Positions 1 through 13,544 of a stretch of 64,000 bases of DNA are shown piece after piece. The stretch's first letter is position 1. Each line of letters starts with the position of its first letter. Below the pieces are notes generated by a model, which worked only from the letters and a program-made list of their open reading frames with translations, did not search any database and was not told the origin of the DNA. This DNA comes from Siphonodentalium dalli (lineage: Eukaryota; Mollusca; Scaphopoda; Gadilida; Siphonodentaliidae): contig CP136066.1 of the NCBI GenBank assembly GCA_032622095.1, forward strand, positions 187,402,716-187,466,715, in the 5' to 3' direction. The position numbers were made by a program, and so were the translations under genes.

Positions 1-828
1 GGTCGTCGAAGTGAACCAGGTGTCTTATTTAAGGTTAGCAACGGTTGTTAATCAAATACCACAAGTGTGTAATAATCATTCATTGGTATTGCCTTAATTT
101 AGTCAGTGTCTAATCACATGGTGCTGGATTTGTTCAAAGTTGGGCACATGCATGTCTAAAACTATATAAGCAGCCATCTTCTGCATATAGGCCACTGATC
201 ATTATAAGATCGGGATACTTTGCTACCGGTCCCGATAGTAACGATTACTAAGCACCTACTCGGAATGCAGGAAAATGCAACTATGGACGATAACTATTTT
301 ACTCATTAAGCTCTACTTTAGTGGAAATTCGAATTTACTTGATTTTCACAGCTATGCACGAATCGTGTAGATTAGCTGTGGTCAGAATATTGATGGTGAA
401 TGTTGAATTTCAGTCGCTGCACTGAACGTAACTGGCGTGGGAAGCGTTGGTTTCTTGTTAACATCCGGAATTCTACTCTAGAGGTGTCCAGGCACATAAC
501 AAAAATCCTGTAAAAACACAGATCTGTGTTTTTAGCACAAATCCTGCAAAAACACAGATTCTCTCAGTGCATGTGAGTTAATGACAACGAACAACTACCA
601 TCTATAACTGTGTATTTGCGACACTACATCCCGTTATGATCAACGATGTGGTTTTAAAACTGTCTAGTCAGTAGACAACAAGACAGACAAGACAGTATCA
701 AATAAAACAATGAAATAATATGTAATCACATCGTGAACAGTCTTGTTGTAAATATTATCATTTGATTCAACAGGCAGTAAATTATCGAAACTACGAAACC
801 ATTCGACACTTACTTTTGCCAATTACTG
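1..828. other. No gene seen
   Basis: I see no supportable coding region. The only local structure is a perfect 22-bp palindrome at about 513-534 (two copies of AAAAACACAGA facing each other), next to a second copy of the half-site at about 547-560. Confidence 0.5.
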
Positions 829-1430
829 TATCTTGAGGCATAACTATATCATATATTGCAACTAATCAAATCACGGATAGTTTCAGTGGGTCAAACACGA
901 ATGTTAAACTTCATATATAGTTGCGCACGATTGCCAATAAGTGGTTATTACAGTCAACGTTTGAGCATAACACGAAAATCTCCATTGGGTTAAGTGTTAA
1001 ATTTTGATCGCAAATTTAGCCAGCAAAAATCATCTGATCACATCCATTCTTTTTTAAACTACGTCTGTGTTTCATACTTAGTGCTTTTTATGAATATCAG
1101 TACGCGTATAGCATCATAATCAAAATGGCGCCATTTATCCAAAGTACTAGAATCTCCATAGGCCTCAGTGTTAAATTTAGATCACAACTGTAGCCAACAA
1201 GAATGAACCGATCACATCAAATTTTTAAAAAATACATGTAATTGTCATATCTAGTAGATTGGAGAAGTTTCTAATCGCACCGATCACCATAGGCCAGATG
1301 TATCTTGAGGCATAACTATATCATATATTGCAACTAATAAAATCACGGATAGTTTCAGTGGGTCAAACACGAATGTTAAACTTCATATATAGTTGCGCAC
1401 GATTGCCAATAAGTGGTTATTACAGTCTAT
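829..1430. repeat. Direct duplication of ~130 bp
   Basis: Positions ~829-955 recur almost base for base at ~1300-1427, both beginning TGTATCTTGAGGCATAACTA. The copies lie about 471 bp apart and diverge only after the shared TTATTACAGTC. The intervening DNA shows a further weak internal similarity. I do not recognise the family. The short open frame at 1328-1549 runs through the second copy and is not supported as a gene. Confidence 0.75.
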
Positions 1431-1605
1431 CGTTTTCTGTAAATACGAAACGCTCTCTAAATGATGTTGACCCCGATTTAGGCCGACCCGCCAAAATTCA
1501 AGAATGGAAACAAGTCAATCCTGAAAACACACCTACTAGGCATACATAATCCGTTTTCAGATCGCTTTTAACAAACCAAAAATGCTAAATGACATAAGGA
1601 ATCCG

Positions 1606-4440
1606 ACTAGTCTATTCTTATTTACAGTCTATTCTTATTACTAGCATCATAGATCAATATAATTTTCTGTCGTTCTTACATGCCTATCAATCTTACATGC
1701 TTATGTCATTTAATTACGACATTTTTGTCAAAATTTTCACAAATATATCCCCAAAAAAATCGAAAATAAAACAAAAAATCCGAAAATTTTAACAAAATCA
1801 CAACAACAAAACAATCATTACAAACTCTGATGTAACCATTACAAACTCTGATATAAACATTATAAACTCTGATGTAACCATTATCAACTCTGATACAGTC
1901 CATTCTTATTACAGTCTAATAGACCAATATCATTGTCTATCTTTCTCACATGGCTATCAATCTCACATGCTTATGACATTTAACTAGCCTTTTAGAATGT
2001 TACATTTTTGTCCAAATTTCTCTCAAAAATAAATCGAAAATAAAACAAAAATCCAAATTTTTTAACAAAATCACAAATTAAAAAACAAAATCTACATTGA
2101 TTTAACAGAGTAATATAAACACTGATGTAACCATTACAAACTCTGATGTAACCATTACAAACTCTGATGTAACCATTACAAACTCTGATGTAACCATTAC
2201 AAACTTATGTAACCATTACAAACTCTTGATGTAACCATTACAAACTCTGATGTAACCATTACAAACTCTGATATAACCATTATAAACTCTGATGTAACCA
2301 TTATCAACTCTGATACAGTCCATTCTTATTACAGTCTAATATATCAATATCATTGTCTATCTTTCTCACATGGCTATCAATCTCACATGCTTATGGCATT
2401 TAACTAGCCTTTTAGAATGTTACATTTTTGTCCAAATTTCTCCCCAAAAAAATCGAAAATTGAAAATTAAATCCGAAAATTTGCAAATAAAATCACAAAT
2501 TTCAAAAAATCAACAAATTTACATTTTGCTATCAACCATACTTATATTTTTGTGTCACATTTTGGTTCTGACGATCAAAATATACATGGGGTCAAAGAAT
2601 ATAAAACATGCGACTTTTTCTTCAACATGATACGTGGTTCATACGAATACCGACATGAGGTGGGGGCTATATATTGGATCACGGAAGCTACCGGGATGGC
2701 CAATGCAGATTTTCCCGTTGTTGTACCCCCTGTGGCACTGTGACACGGGCGCAGCCCCCACCACCGGGTGCCATACCTGTATAGGTCAAACTGGTGTAAA
2801 TGTGATTCGGAGTTACCTCTAACGGAAGCGAGAGGAAATTATAGGAGAGAATAAAATAGACATTGGTTCCTGATTGGGCAATATAGCCGTGTGTGTTTTA
2901 GCCTAACAAACAAATCACGCTTCTTCCGAATGATTTCCCATAGGTAAAATAGCCATTGGCACCAGTGCTGGCACGGGCATTAACCCTTTGTAGTTAACTT
3001 TGAATTTTGTGCCGTGGTCTAAACTAAGACATTATATTTTTCGTGCGGTTCTGACACTAGTTACAAAAACACAATATTTAAAGGTGAATTCCCTGCTTGT
3101 CGGTGATGATTTTTTTTGCATAAACAGTTACCGCAAATGTCAATCTTTCAGATTTAAATAAAATGTTGGACCTGGGAATTATATTGTAATCAGTATAGGT
3201 TTTCATGGGTTTGTAGGAGGGCTGAAAAGTAGGATTTTAAGCATATAAGGGCTATAACTGTCAGTTTGGACTCTGTTATTTCTGGACGTAATGGATTGGT
3301 GATTGAATTATTTTATAAAGGTACCATAGTATACAAAATGGGATGCTGTTTGAATGCGAAGTATGTTTTTGGAATATGTTGTGGGCCAGCTCTTGAGTGA
3401 GGACAAGTTGGAGCTAAACGCTCTTTATTGCTACCATATTCAGCTTTTCGCGGAGTGCATGATTTCGCGCTAACAATCCATGCATTTTACTACTTTGACA
3501 ACGCTCAATAACTTTTCTTTATTTTTTAATACATCTTACATGTATCTAGGTTCTGTCAACTGATAAGGTAATTATAAGCTGACATTCGCTCTGTAATGGT
3601 TAGCTATCGGGCCGATGACGGCCAAAGAAATTGTTAAAATGAAGATTTTGCACAGTCAGTCTAAGGGAGATAATCCAACTTGTGATCAGATGTGAACATT
3701 CCTGTCATGCACTTCCAAGACCAAATTAAAAACGTTGATACAATAACTTTTCTTTATTTTTTAATACATCTTACATGTATCTAGGTTCTATCAGCTGATA
3801 ATGTGATTATAGGCTGACATTCGATCTGTCATGGTTAGCTATCGGGCCGATGACGGCCAAAGAAATTGTTAAAATGAAGATTTTGCACAGTCAGTCTAAG
3901 GGAGATTATACAACTTGTGATATGTGAAAACTCCTGTCAAAATACAGACAGATAATGCTCTGACAATTTCTGTATCCAGCATGCACGATCATTGAGTGAG
4001 TTGTGATTATTTCGCACCTCGTCTCAATGGCTGGGCCATAATGACATAGCAATGTGTACATGATGCAGCCTATCACAACTATGGCTATGTGATGACGGCA
4101 CCCCATAGGCAGCCATAATGATAACATACCAAGAACCACCCGCGTCCTCGATAACGCGACTGATATATCTCCCTGACTCATGTATGTTTACCCCCCCCCC
4201 CCCTCTCCACCCACCGACCACAGCACGATGCTGAGCATGAGTTGTGCTTTCCATTCCAGAGCATTGTCAAAGTTGTAAAATGCATGGATTGTTAGCGCGA
4301 AATCATGAACTCCGCGAAAAGCCGAATATGGTAGCAATAAAGAGCGTTTAGTTCCAACTTGTCCTGACATGGAAGCACATAAATAGCGTTGTATTCTCTT
4401 CGGCAAAAAAAAAAACAATTTAAAAAATCACAAATTTGAC
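1606..4440. repeat. Family M repeat, unit A
   Basis: First of three direct copies of an unnamed repeat. The order is a TCTATTCTTATTTACAGTC start, an AT-rich part, a 21-bp minisatellite, then a block rich in CATGATACGTGGTTC-type sequence, then a tail with paired inverted segments. Units B and C repeat this order. No protein-coding potential is recognisable. An inverted segment of about 105 bp (3403-3510 against 4255-4370) encloses two tandem ~210-bp subrepeats that start at ~3511 and ~3744. Confidence 0.7.
1808..2310. repeat. 21-bp minisatellite in family M unit A
   Basis: The unit GATGTAACCATTACAAACTC plus T repeats with few changes, most regularly at ~2111-2300, with a smaller block at ~1808-1900. 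Because 21 is a multiple of three, the reverse strand reads as a seven-residue periodic peptide. That is a by-product of the repeat length, not a gene. Confidence 0.85.
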
Positions 4441-6154
4441 GTCTATTCTTATTTACAGTCTCTTCTTATTTGCAGTCTATTCTTATTACTTGCATCATAG
4501 ATAAATATAATTTTCTGTCGTTCTCACATGGCTATCAATCTCACATGCTTATGTCATTAATTACGACATTTTTGTCCAAAATTTTCACAAATTTATCCCA
4601 AAAAAATCGAAAATCAAAAATAAATCCGAAATTTTTAACAAAATCACAAATAAAACAAAAAATCTACATTGATTTAACAGAGTAATATAAACACTGATGT
4701 AACCATTACCAACTCTGATGTAACCATTACCAACTCTGATGTAACCATTACAAACTCTGATGTAACCATTACAAACTCTGATGTAACCATTACAAACTCT
4801 GATGTAACCATTATCAACTCTAATACAGTCCATTCTTATTACAGTAAAAAAAATCGAAAATAAAATCCGAAATTTTGCAAAAAAAATCACAAATTTCAAA
4901 AAATCAACAAATTTACATTTTGCTATCAACCATACTTATATAATCATACTTATATTTTTGTGTCCCATTTTGGTTCTGACGATCAAAATATACATGGGTA
5001 AATGCACGCCCGATAACCCTATAGGCTGGTGGCTGTGGGTAGGCATATTGCTGTAGTGATATTGTGTGGCGGTTTTCACACGTGTGCTCAGAAATTGAGG
5101 AAAATCATAAATTCTGGAATCCACCCGGCGAGAACGCTTATGGCATTAGATAGGACCATGAATGGTGTATGCATACATCATTTGTGATAGTCGTGTGCCT
5201 TTAGATATATTTTTTATTACTTAATTTGTCGAATTTTACAACCGGTTTTTGTCGTTTATCAAAGAAACTACCTAATATAAATGGTAGAAATCTCGATATG
5301 TAGGCTTCATGTACACATGTCACTAGATGCACATTCCATTGATACAATGAAACCAAAATCCACCATAGAAGACATATTTTTCGTGGAAAAATATCGATTT
5401 TCCTGAGTGTCATATCACAAATTTATGACAGGCATATTGCCTCCGCAGATAGGCTCATGGCAAAGCACAAACTTGTTATGATAGGCAAGTGGCATTGTTG
5501 ATAGGCACGTGGTAAATATTGACCAAGCTCCAATTTAGCACTTTAAAGCCAACAATATGCAACTTCTGGCATATATTATTTGATAAATACACTCTGGAAT
5601 GATTATTCATTCATATAAAATAGACAGAACCACACATATGTGTGCATGACGTGAAAATTAACGCATGAGTTTGTTACGCGGAATGTTACAACGTTACAAC
5701 GATGGGGCGCGAGTTGTAACCTGCAGCATAATTTAATTTTCTCACCACGCACACATAATGTGTGGTTGTGTTTTATTACACACCCACTAGAACTATTCAA
5801 CATCGAGATTTAGCGTTTATTGATTCGTTTCTGCCGTAATTTATAGCCATTTTTATCAAACTGATAGGCGACTTTATTAATAAAGTTTGTAGTTCTTGTT
5901 CAAAAGATAAAGTTGACGTAATTTGTGACTCGTGACGTCGACGTTTTCCGTAGTGTATACGTGTTGAATACGTTGGTAAAGATGTTGTATGGGCTACACA
6001 CTGCTCAATATAAGAAAATTAACACAAAGATTCATCTAGATCGGGCTCTATTTCTTCTGGTTCCGACATTATTTTAGCTTCTTTCTGAAATAGATAATTG
6101 AGCGGAGCCTGAGTCAGATATAAATACAATTGGACCACTATAATTGGTTGGCAT

Positions 6155-6541
6155 TTTTTGTCAATACCCTGGGGGCAGGTTGGGTACGAAGTAGGTACAA
6201 AGTGTCGGCCCTTTCACTAATGGCCTTCTAACGTCAACCATTTCTGAGATATTCATTACAGTTTAAACGGAAGTTGCAATGCCCGCTCAAATTTGTGCTA
6301 TTGTTTCATAATAAACTGAATAAATACTAATTATTTCTAAGTTTTAATACATTTTATCAGATTTATTGACTAATTTCTGAATTTAGAAGCAGAATCTTAG
6401 ATTTAAATGTCAGAAAATCTGAAATCATCCCGCGATGACAACTCGATGTTTTTTTTCTGAGGTGATCATTTCTCCGATATGATATCGTACTCGGTGAATT
6501 TTAGACACACCCAAAAACCTGCCCCACGGTATTGACAAAAA
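6155..6541. mobile_element. 387-bp MITE nested in the 2.8-kb element
   Basis: The ends match as inverted repeats: TTTTTGTCAATACC at the left and GGTATTGACAAAAA at the right, continuing through a shared GGGGCAGGTT. The trinucleotide CAT flanks both ends (6152-6154 and 6542-6544). No coding capacity is seen. The family is not recognised. Confidence 0.65.
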
Positions 6542-6687
6542 CATTTACCACTATAAATGCACACGAAAATCTCACGGCGATTCCTCCTATATATAGCCCA
6601 TGAGACAACAGCGCCCAAAAGTTAACGGCCCACACACATTTGTATTATTGCTCGGTGCTCCTGTTTATGTATATGCGGCATAACTGG

Positions 6688-7047
6688 GTCATGGTCCAGG
6701 TCCACTATATGTATGCTCTAGCTATACAGGTTCTAGCATACCCTAATTTTCGCACCTGATATTTCTCTGAGCCCAATGTCTTTACCTATATTGATACCAC
6801 ATAAAATTATGTATAACTTTTAGCTACATTTAGCATTGGCGGGACATTGAATTGTTGTTAATAGCATCGTATGCTGTTATTTATTTGTGTGCGGTTTATA
6901 TTCCATAAACCGGCGTAAACATGAATCGTTCTGGTCGAAGAGAAAAAAACAAATATATGAACGCCATTCTTTCGCAGAACGCCAAAAATAAAACCGGCTA
7001 TAAATGGTAGTTATATTATCTATATGTAGTGGACCATGACCATTCAG
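6688..7047. mobile_element. Probable fold-back element
   Basis: GGTCATGGTCCA followed by CCACTATATG at ~6688 is matched in inverse orientation by CATATAGATA/TAGTGGACCATGACC at ~7020-7047. The arms are short, about 25 bp with one 3-bp gap. No target duplication could be fixed. Confidence 0.45.
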
Positions 7048-8951
7048 CCTGAAAACTGCACAAAGCTGGCATGGCTCATTTTTTTTACATTAAAATATGC
7101 TGAATAGTTTGGGCTATACTTTCCCCATTTTCAATTAAAACCCCATTTTGCAAGTTTGTCACAGTTAAAACGTTTTACATTACAACTGCCAGTATTTAGT
7201 TATTGGAAATAAGTAGTGTATGTTTCCTGACTCATGGACGATGTGAATTTACAACACTAAATGTGAATAATATAGCATCACAAAAGCGTTTTTCTCAGAC
7301 TAAAACCACTATTGATCATAGTGCTACATGCGTATCTGTGTTTGCCATATGTCTATCCTCTCGGTGTTTGGCTATTCAATATGCCTACCACATAATATTG
7401 ACGGGACAGTATGTCAAATAGCTTTTTTTTAACTGAAAAATGCATTATTTGAGTTCGTAGTCATGTTTGTCTTGTCGCTGAGATACTATACCACATGTAT
7501 CCACGAAAATAACTTACAAATCGACATGCTGGGCAAATTTGGGAGTCTGTTTACTTTGAAAGTTTGAAAAAGTCGACAAAATCCGAGATATTTTGTCTTC
7601 AAACAACGTATTCTACAATGCCAAATTGTTACCAAGAGGTTCAACTTATAAATCAGACATTACTGCATCTGACGTGATAAAAAAAATCTGACCTTTTACA
7701 GCGTATTTGATCAATTATAATCTAAAACATACCTTGGTTGAGAAACCCGCCACGCAATATCACTACAGCAATATTCCTATACCCACAGCCACCAGCCTAT
7801 AGGGTTATCGGGCGTGAAATGTGTTCAAGTCAAAGAATATAAAACATGCGACTTTTTCTTCAACATGATACGTGGTTCATACGAATACCGACATGGGGGT
7901 GGGGCTATATATTGGATCCCGGAAACTACCGGATGGCCAATGGAGATTTTACCGTTGTTATACCCTCTGTGACACTGTGACACGGGCGCAGCCCACCACC
8001 ACCGGGTGCCATACCTGTATAGGTCAAACTGGTGTAAATGTGATTCGGAGTTACCTGTAACGGAAGCGAGAGGAGATTATAGGAGGAGATTGGTTCATGA
8101 TTGGGCAATATAGCCGTGTGTGTTTTAGCATAAAAAACAAATCACGCTTCTTCCCTATGATTTCCCATAGGTAAAATAGCCATTGGCACCAGTGTTGGCA
8201 CGGGCATTAAACCTTTGTAGTTAACTTTGAATTTTGTGCCGTGGTCTAAACTAAGACATTATATTTTTCGTGCGGTTCTGACACTAGTTACAAAAACACA
8301 ATATTTAAAGGTGAATTCCCTGCTAGTCGGGTATTTTTTTTTTGCATAAACAGTTACCGCAAATGTCAATCTTTAAGATTTAAATACAATGTTGGACCTG
8401 GGAATTATATTGTAATCAGTATAGGTTTTCATGGGTTTGTAGGAGGGCTTAACAGTAGGATTTTAAGCATATAAGGGCTATAACTGTCAGTTTGGCCTCT
8501 GTTTTTACTGGGAGTAATGGTTTGATGGTTGAATTATTTTATAAACGTACCATAGTATACAAAATGGGATGATGTTTGAATACGAAGTATTCTTTGGAGT
8601 ATGTTGTGGGCCAGCTCTGTATGGCACTCCACCGGAAAAAGAAAAGAGCCTGATTTATCTCCCTTGAAATCAGACTTCTCCACTTCCAAGACCAAATTAA
8701 AAAAATGATACAATAACTTTTCTTTATTTTTTAATAAATCTTACATGTATCTAGGTTCTGTCAACTGATAAAGTAATTATAAGCTGACATTCGCTCTGTA
8801 ATGGTTTGCTATGGGGCCGAAGACGGTCAAAGAAATGGTTAAAATGAAGATTTTGCAGTCAGTCTAAGGGAGATAATCCAACTTGTGATCAGATGTGAAA
8901 ATTCCTGTCAAAATACATACAGATAATGATCTGACCATTTCTGTATCCAGC

Positions 8952-9732
8952 CAGTCTATGTAAACATACACTCAGATTCATACGGATTTCTCGGACTCAG
9001 ACGATCTCAGAACGAATTATTTTTTAGATTGGCCAGGCGATTTGTCGCCCATGTTGTCAAAAAATAACACAAATCAACGGCCACGAATAAAAAATGTTGA
9101 ATATCGGGACTATCTGATAAAACAACTACAGAACTAAAAAAAAGTACCTTGACATAAAAAAAAAAGAAGATCTATCAGTACCCCAGTAGGTCAGTACCGT
9201 AGCACCACCGCAGCCAAAACGAGCGAAGAGCAACACAATTCTACCACCAACGCCACCGAGACCCATCCGACATTACACAGCCGTATTGTTAACCAGGGAA
9301 TTCCTGACTCCATGCATACACTTTAGGGACAAGACGGCTGTCAATCAAGACTACTGTATTATTAGCTCCAAAGATTGTACCAGTTGTACCCAAATTACAG
9401 TTGCCTGCAATCCACATTCCGGTGATTCTTGATTTTAAACTTTCGACCGCTCGTCAACAATCTACTTTATTTGTCGATTTGTGAATTTCTCTTCCGGTAT
9501 AACATGACGTCATGTATACTATTTTTAACAACCTTTAGCCACACCTTCGGAATTTCCACACCAACAGCACGTGACGTGTTACTAGTTTTTTGTATTGGGG
9601 CACACATATCTTGGAGCTAAGTTTTGATAGGCGGTAATTACAAGGAATCCCGGATTTGGGAAATGAAAACTGAACGAAAGGTCGTCAGACCCACTATTTT
9701 TTATATGTGGGTATGTAGTTTACTCCAGACTG
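8952..9732. mobile_element. 781-bp TIR element, 9-bp duplication GTATCCAGC
   Basis: GTATCCAGC occurs at 8943-8951 and again at 9733-9741. The ends are inverted: CAGTCT followed closely by GTAAAC on the left, with the same motif reversed on the right. Unit A of family M at ~3968-3980 is the uninterrupted site. An 8- or 9-bp duplication fits hAT or Mutator-like elements. No transposase is visible. Confidence 0.75.
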
Positions 9733-10200
9733 GTATCCAGCATGCACGATCATTGAGTGAGTTGTGATTATGTCGAAACTCGTCTCAATGGGTGGGCCAT
9801 AATGACATGACTATGTGAACATGATGCAGCCTATCACAACTATGGATATGTGATGACAGCACCCCACCCCCATAGGCAGCCATAATGATAACATACCAAG
9901 AACGACCCGCGTCCTCGATAACGCGACGGATATATCTCCCTGACTCATGTATTTTTTACCCCCCCCCCCCCAATCCCACCGAGCACAACACGAAGCTGAG
10001 CATGAGTTGTGTTTTCCATTCCAGAGCATTGTCAAAGTTGTAAAATGCATGGATTGTTAGCGCGAAATCATGCACTCCGCGAAAAGCCGAATATGGTGGC
10101 AATAAAGAGCGTTTAGTTCCAACTTGTCTTTATATGGCAGCACATAAAAAGCGTTTTGTTCTCTTTGGCAAAAAAAAAGTTTAAAACATTACAAATTTGA

Positions 10201-11808
10201 CGTCTATTCTCATTACTTCATCATAGATAAATATCATTTTCTGTCAACCTGACATGCTTATGTCATTTAATTACAACATTTTTGTCCAAATTTTCACCAA
10301 TTTCTCCCCCAAAAAAATAGAAAATTAAAAAGAAAATCCGAAATTTTTAATAAAATCACAAATTTACATTGATTTAACAGAGTAATATAAACTCTGCTGT
10401 AACCATTACAAACTCTTATGTAACCATTAGAAACTCTGATGTAACCATTACAAACTCTGCTGTAACAATTACAAACTCTGCTGTAACCATTACAACTATT
10501 ATGTAACCATTACAAACTCTGATGTAACCATTACAAACTCTGATGTAACCATTATAAACTGATGTAACCATTATAAACTCTGATGTAACCATTATCAACT
10601 CTGATACAGTTCATTCTTATTACAGTCTAATAGATCAATATCATTGTCTATCTTTCTCACATGGCTATCAATCGTACATGCTTATGGCATTTAACTAGCC
10701 TTTTACAATCTTACAATTTTGTCCAAATTTCTCCAAATTTTTTTTCTTCCAAAAATCAATAAATATATTTTCATTTTGCTATCAACCATACTTATAATTT
10801 TGTGTCACATTTTGGTTCATGTCGATCAAAATATACATGGGTAAATGTATTCAAGTCAAAGAATATAGAACATGCGACGTTTACTTCAACAAGATACGTG
10901 GTTCATGCGAATACCGACATGTGGGGGGGGGGTATATATTGGATCCCGGAAGCTACCGGGATGGCCAATGTAGATTTCCCCGTTGTTATACCCTATGTGG
11001 GATGCCCCCACCACCGGGTGCCATATCTATATAGGTCAAACTGGTGTAAATATGATTCGGAGTGACCTCTTACGGAAGCGGGAGGAAATCATAGGAGATA
11101 ATAAAATATACATTGGTTCCTGATTGGGCAATAGAGCCGTGTGTGTTTGTTTTATCATAAACACAAATCACGCTTCTTCCGAATGATTTCCCATAGGTAA
11201 AATAGCCGTTGGCACCAGTGCTGGCACGGGCATTAACCCTTTGTAGTTAAAGGTACTCAATCCGATAAAACTCCTCTCAATTACTATTTCAATGGCTTCG
11301 GGGGTCAAAAATATTTTATTCGAGTCGAGGAAGTCACCCATCAAAGCTCAGATTTGTTAAATATCAATTTTAGAAATCTATTATTTTTCATTATCGGGAA
11401 TACTTTCTGGCCCAGATCTCAGTCAAAATTGCGTTTTTATTACCACTTGATTTTTAGAGTTATCCATCCTTGTCTGTTTGAATAGAGTTTTGGTGTAAAA
11501 ATCTCGAGCAGGATACGAAATTGACGGCAATTATTAGTACTCATCTCGAGAACATAACAAATTTCAAAAATCAATATCTAGTAACTCTGAGCTTTGTTTG
11601 ATGGGTTCCTCGACTCGAATAAAATATTGTTTACCCCAAAAGCCAAAGAAATAGTAATATAGGACCCTCTGATCGGATTGTTGTTGTTGGAATCTGTTGA
11701 GATGGGGACCCTCTTTACGGATTGAGTACCTTTAACTTTGAATTTTGTGCCGTGATCTAAACTAAAACATATTTTAATACGGTTCTGACACAAGTTACGA
11801 AAACACAA
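10201..11808. repeat. Family M repeat, unit C
   Basis: Third direct copy of family M, with a 21-bp minisatellite block at ~10390-10600. It carries the TTAA-flanked MITE at 11251-11731. At ~11808 it stops abruptly and passes into the ~170-bp satellite, so the unit is truncated at its right end. Confidence 0.7.
11251..11731. mobile_element. TTAA-flanked MITE (481 bp)
   Basis: The ends are AGGTACTCAATCCG and its complement, with inverted similarity of about 115 bp or more. The target duplication TTAA lies at 11247-11250 and 11732-11735. Units A (~2990) and B (~8218) of family M both contain the empty site with a single TTAA. TTAA duplication is known for piggyBac and Kolobok elements; which applies here is not settled. 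Confidence 0.88.
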
Positions 11809-11892
11809 AATCCCGTTCAGCAGTTCATATCGAGCAGTTCAGCAGATTCCTCGAACGCAGTTTTACCGATTTTAACGAGGATAGTCGGGTAT
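11808..11892. repeat. ~170-bp satellite, left remnant
   Basis: About half of one satellite monomer, recognisable by GTTCAGCAG boxes and ACGAGGATAGTCGGGTAT. It is cut off by the 7.85-kb element and resumes on its far side at 19739. Confidence 0.8.
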
Positions 11893-13544
11893 TAGTCTGG
11901 TCGATAAACTCGAATTTTAGGGTCAACCTAGAATCCACAATTCGGACTAAGTTGGTTTATATATCATTTTGAAGAAGAAGATATCCTCTATAACATATCC
12001 AAAGTTGGCTAAAATCAGCTTTGAGCATTTTTTTGTAATTCAAGATGGCGTCCAATATGGCTGCCATTTTCCTTTAAGTCAGTTTGTTGCAATTTGAAGC
12101 AATTATAATGAGAATATCTTGTCATATGTACACACATGTATACATTCTTGTGAATCTAAGACATAACGCCCTCTTTTTATGTAAAATTTGGAAGTCACCG
12201 CCAAAGATGGCAGCCAAAATGGCGATCGGACGTGTAAAATGTTACGTTTTTTACTGATATCTTTAAGATAAGTTTCTGCTGTTGGGAACTGGTTGAAAAT
12301 TTAGACTTTATTTTCTATTTTACATATTAATTGACCATCGGGGAAATAAAATATGCCATCAGTGGTGTCCCCACCCCTTCCGATCGTTCAAAAAATCGAG
12401 TTTACAGAACGCGGTATAACATTTCACAAAAATATCCCCATTGGGATTATAGTCATATTTCATCAAGAAATTGGAAGGACTGTGTAATGTAAGTGATGCA
12501 TTCTATTTCTTATGGATATTTCGACTCAATGGTATCATAATTGTCACTTTGGCTCAAAATGGCGGCCAAATTGATAAATATTGCACCAGTGTGCCGTGCA
12601 GCCGTTTATAAGTTGTGGTTGATGAATAAAATGGACTGTTCTGTCTTATACACATGGAATTTCTGATGCACTTTGATTAATTTTTACTATTTTTACCACT
12701 GAAATTACCAGAATTATGGCATTTTAAAAATTACAAACTTGACATCAAAATCGGCAAAAAAAAATCATTTTTCAGGTTTGCACCATTTTTTTCAAGTAAA
12801 ATGGAACTATCTTTGGTATCAAATGTGCTTTTTATTTTGATATATCATAATATTTGACACTGAGGTGTTTTAGACAAAATTACTCAAGATGACTTGCAAA
12901 AAGGCAACCAAATTTAGTAAAAAGTTGATTTGTCACATTTATTCCGAACATTATTCTAAGCTGTTCCGAAAAGGTTGCAAATTGTGACTCACTTGGTTAT
13001 TAAACATGCTACTTAATCAACTGACAGCTAAATGTTATATTCTGATTGTCCCAGTACATTATGAGGCATGACACATCAATTTACGGGATGCAGTATGAGT
13101 TTTTTGCCGAAAACTTCTTTTGGGATTCTGTCTATGTTTTTGAACGGAAATGGGCAGAACGTTGAATCGGAACTGAGATGGATCATATAATTTGGATACT
13201 CTGGCCCATTAGCCATATATTAACCTATAAACTATATATTGTCGTGAAAACCGTTTCCTTCGTATTGCACACCAAACGCCATTAAGGTGAAGACACTCTG
13301 ATATGATCTCTCTATCGGTTATCACATCATTGAGTTATAGCGATAGGACATCGATAGTCACCCAAAGGTACAATTTCTTCCGTTTCCGTAATTGTATGTA
13401 ATTCCGTAATTGTATGACCATATATGTACTCAAGACATACATAATTAATACACCCCAACGATGACAATATAGTCACTCCCGGCATATATTTTCGCCACAT
13501 TCATGATCATACATCACTTCTTGTATACATATTTGCCTCACCAG

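Larger units (their letters stand above)
5005..7816. mobile_element. 2.8-kb TIR element, target duplication AAATG
   Basis: Inverted ends of about 75 bp begin CACGCCCGATAACCC and end GGGTTATCGGGCGTG. The 5-bp sequence AAATG flanks both sides (5000-5004 and 7817-7821). Family M unit C (~10830-10860) shows the same site uninterrupted. The interior contains two smaller inverted-repeat elements (6155-6541 and ~6688-7047) and no recognisable transposase, so it appears non-autonomous. The CAC terminus recalls CACTA/Chapaev or Transib groups. That assignment is only a guess; the 5-bp duplication would suit Transib better. Confidence 0.8.
4441..10200. repeat. Family M repeat, unit B, interrupted twice
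   Basis: Second copy of family M. It starts at ~4441 like unit A, carries the 21-bp minisatellite (~4690-4825), and is cut at 5005 by a 2.8-kb TIR element and at 8952 by a 0.78-kb TIR element. Removing both inserts, each with one copy of its target duplication, leaves a unit of about 2.15 kb that aligns with unit A and lacks the extra subrepeat of A at 3511-3743. Confidence 0.75.

Noticed and set aside
2111-2300. Possible CRISPR array
   Set aside because: The 21-bp units are contiguous with no spacers, in a eukaryotic setting.
10416-10598. A periodic seven-residue peptide (also at 4585-4929 and 1706-1903)
   Set aside because: It is the reverse-strand translation of the 21-bp minisatellite, present in three units of a non-coding repeat.
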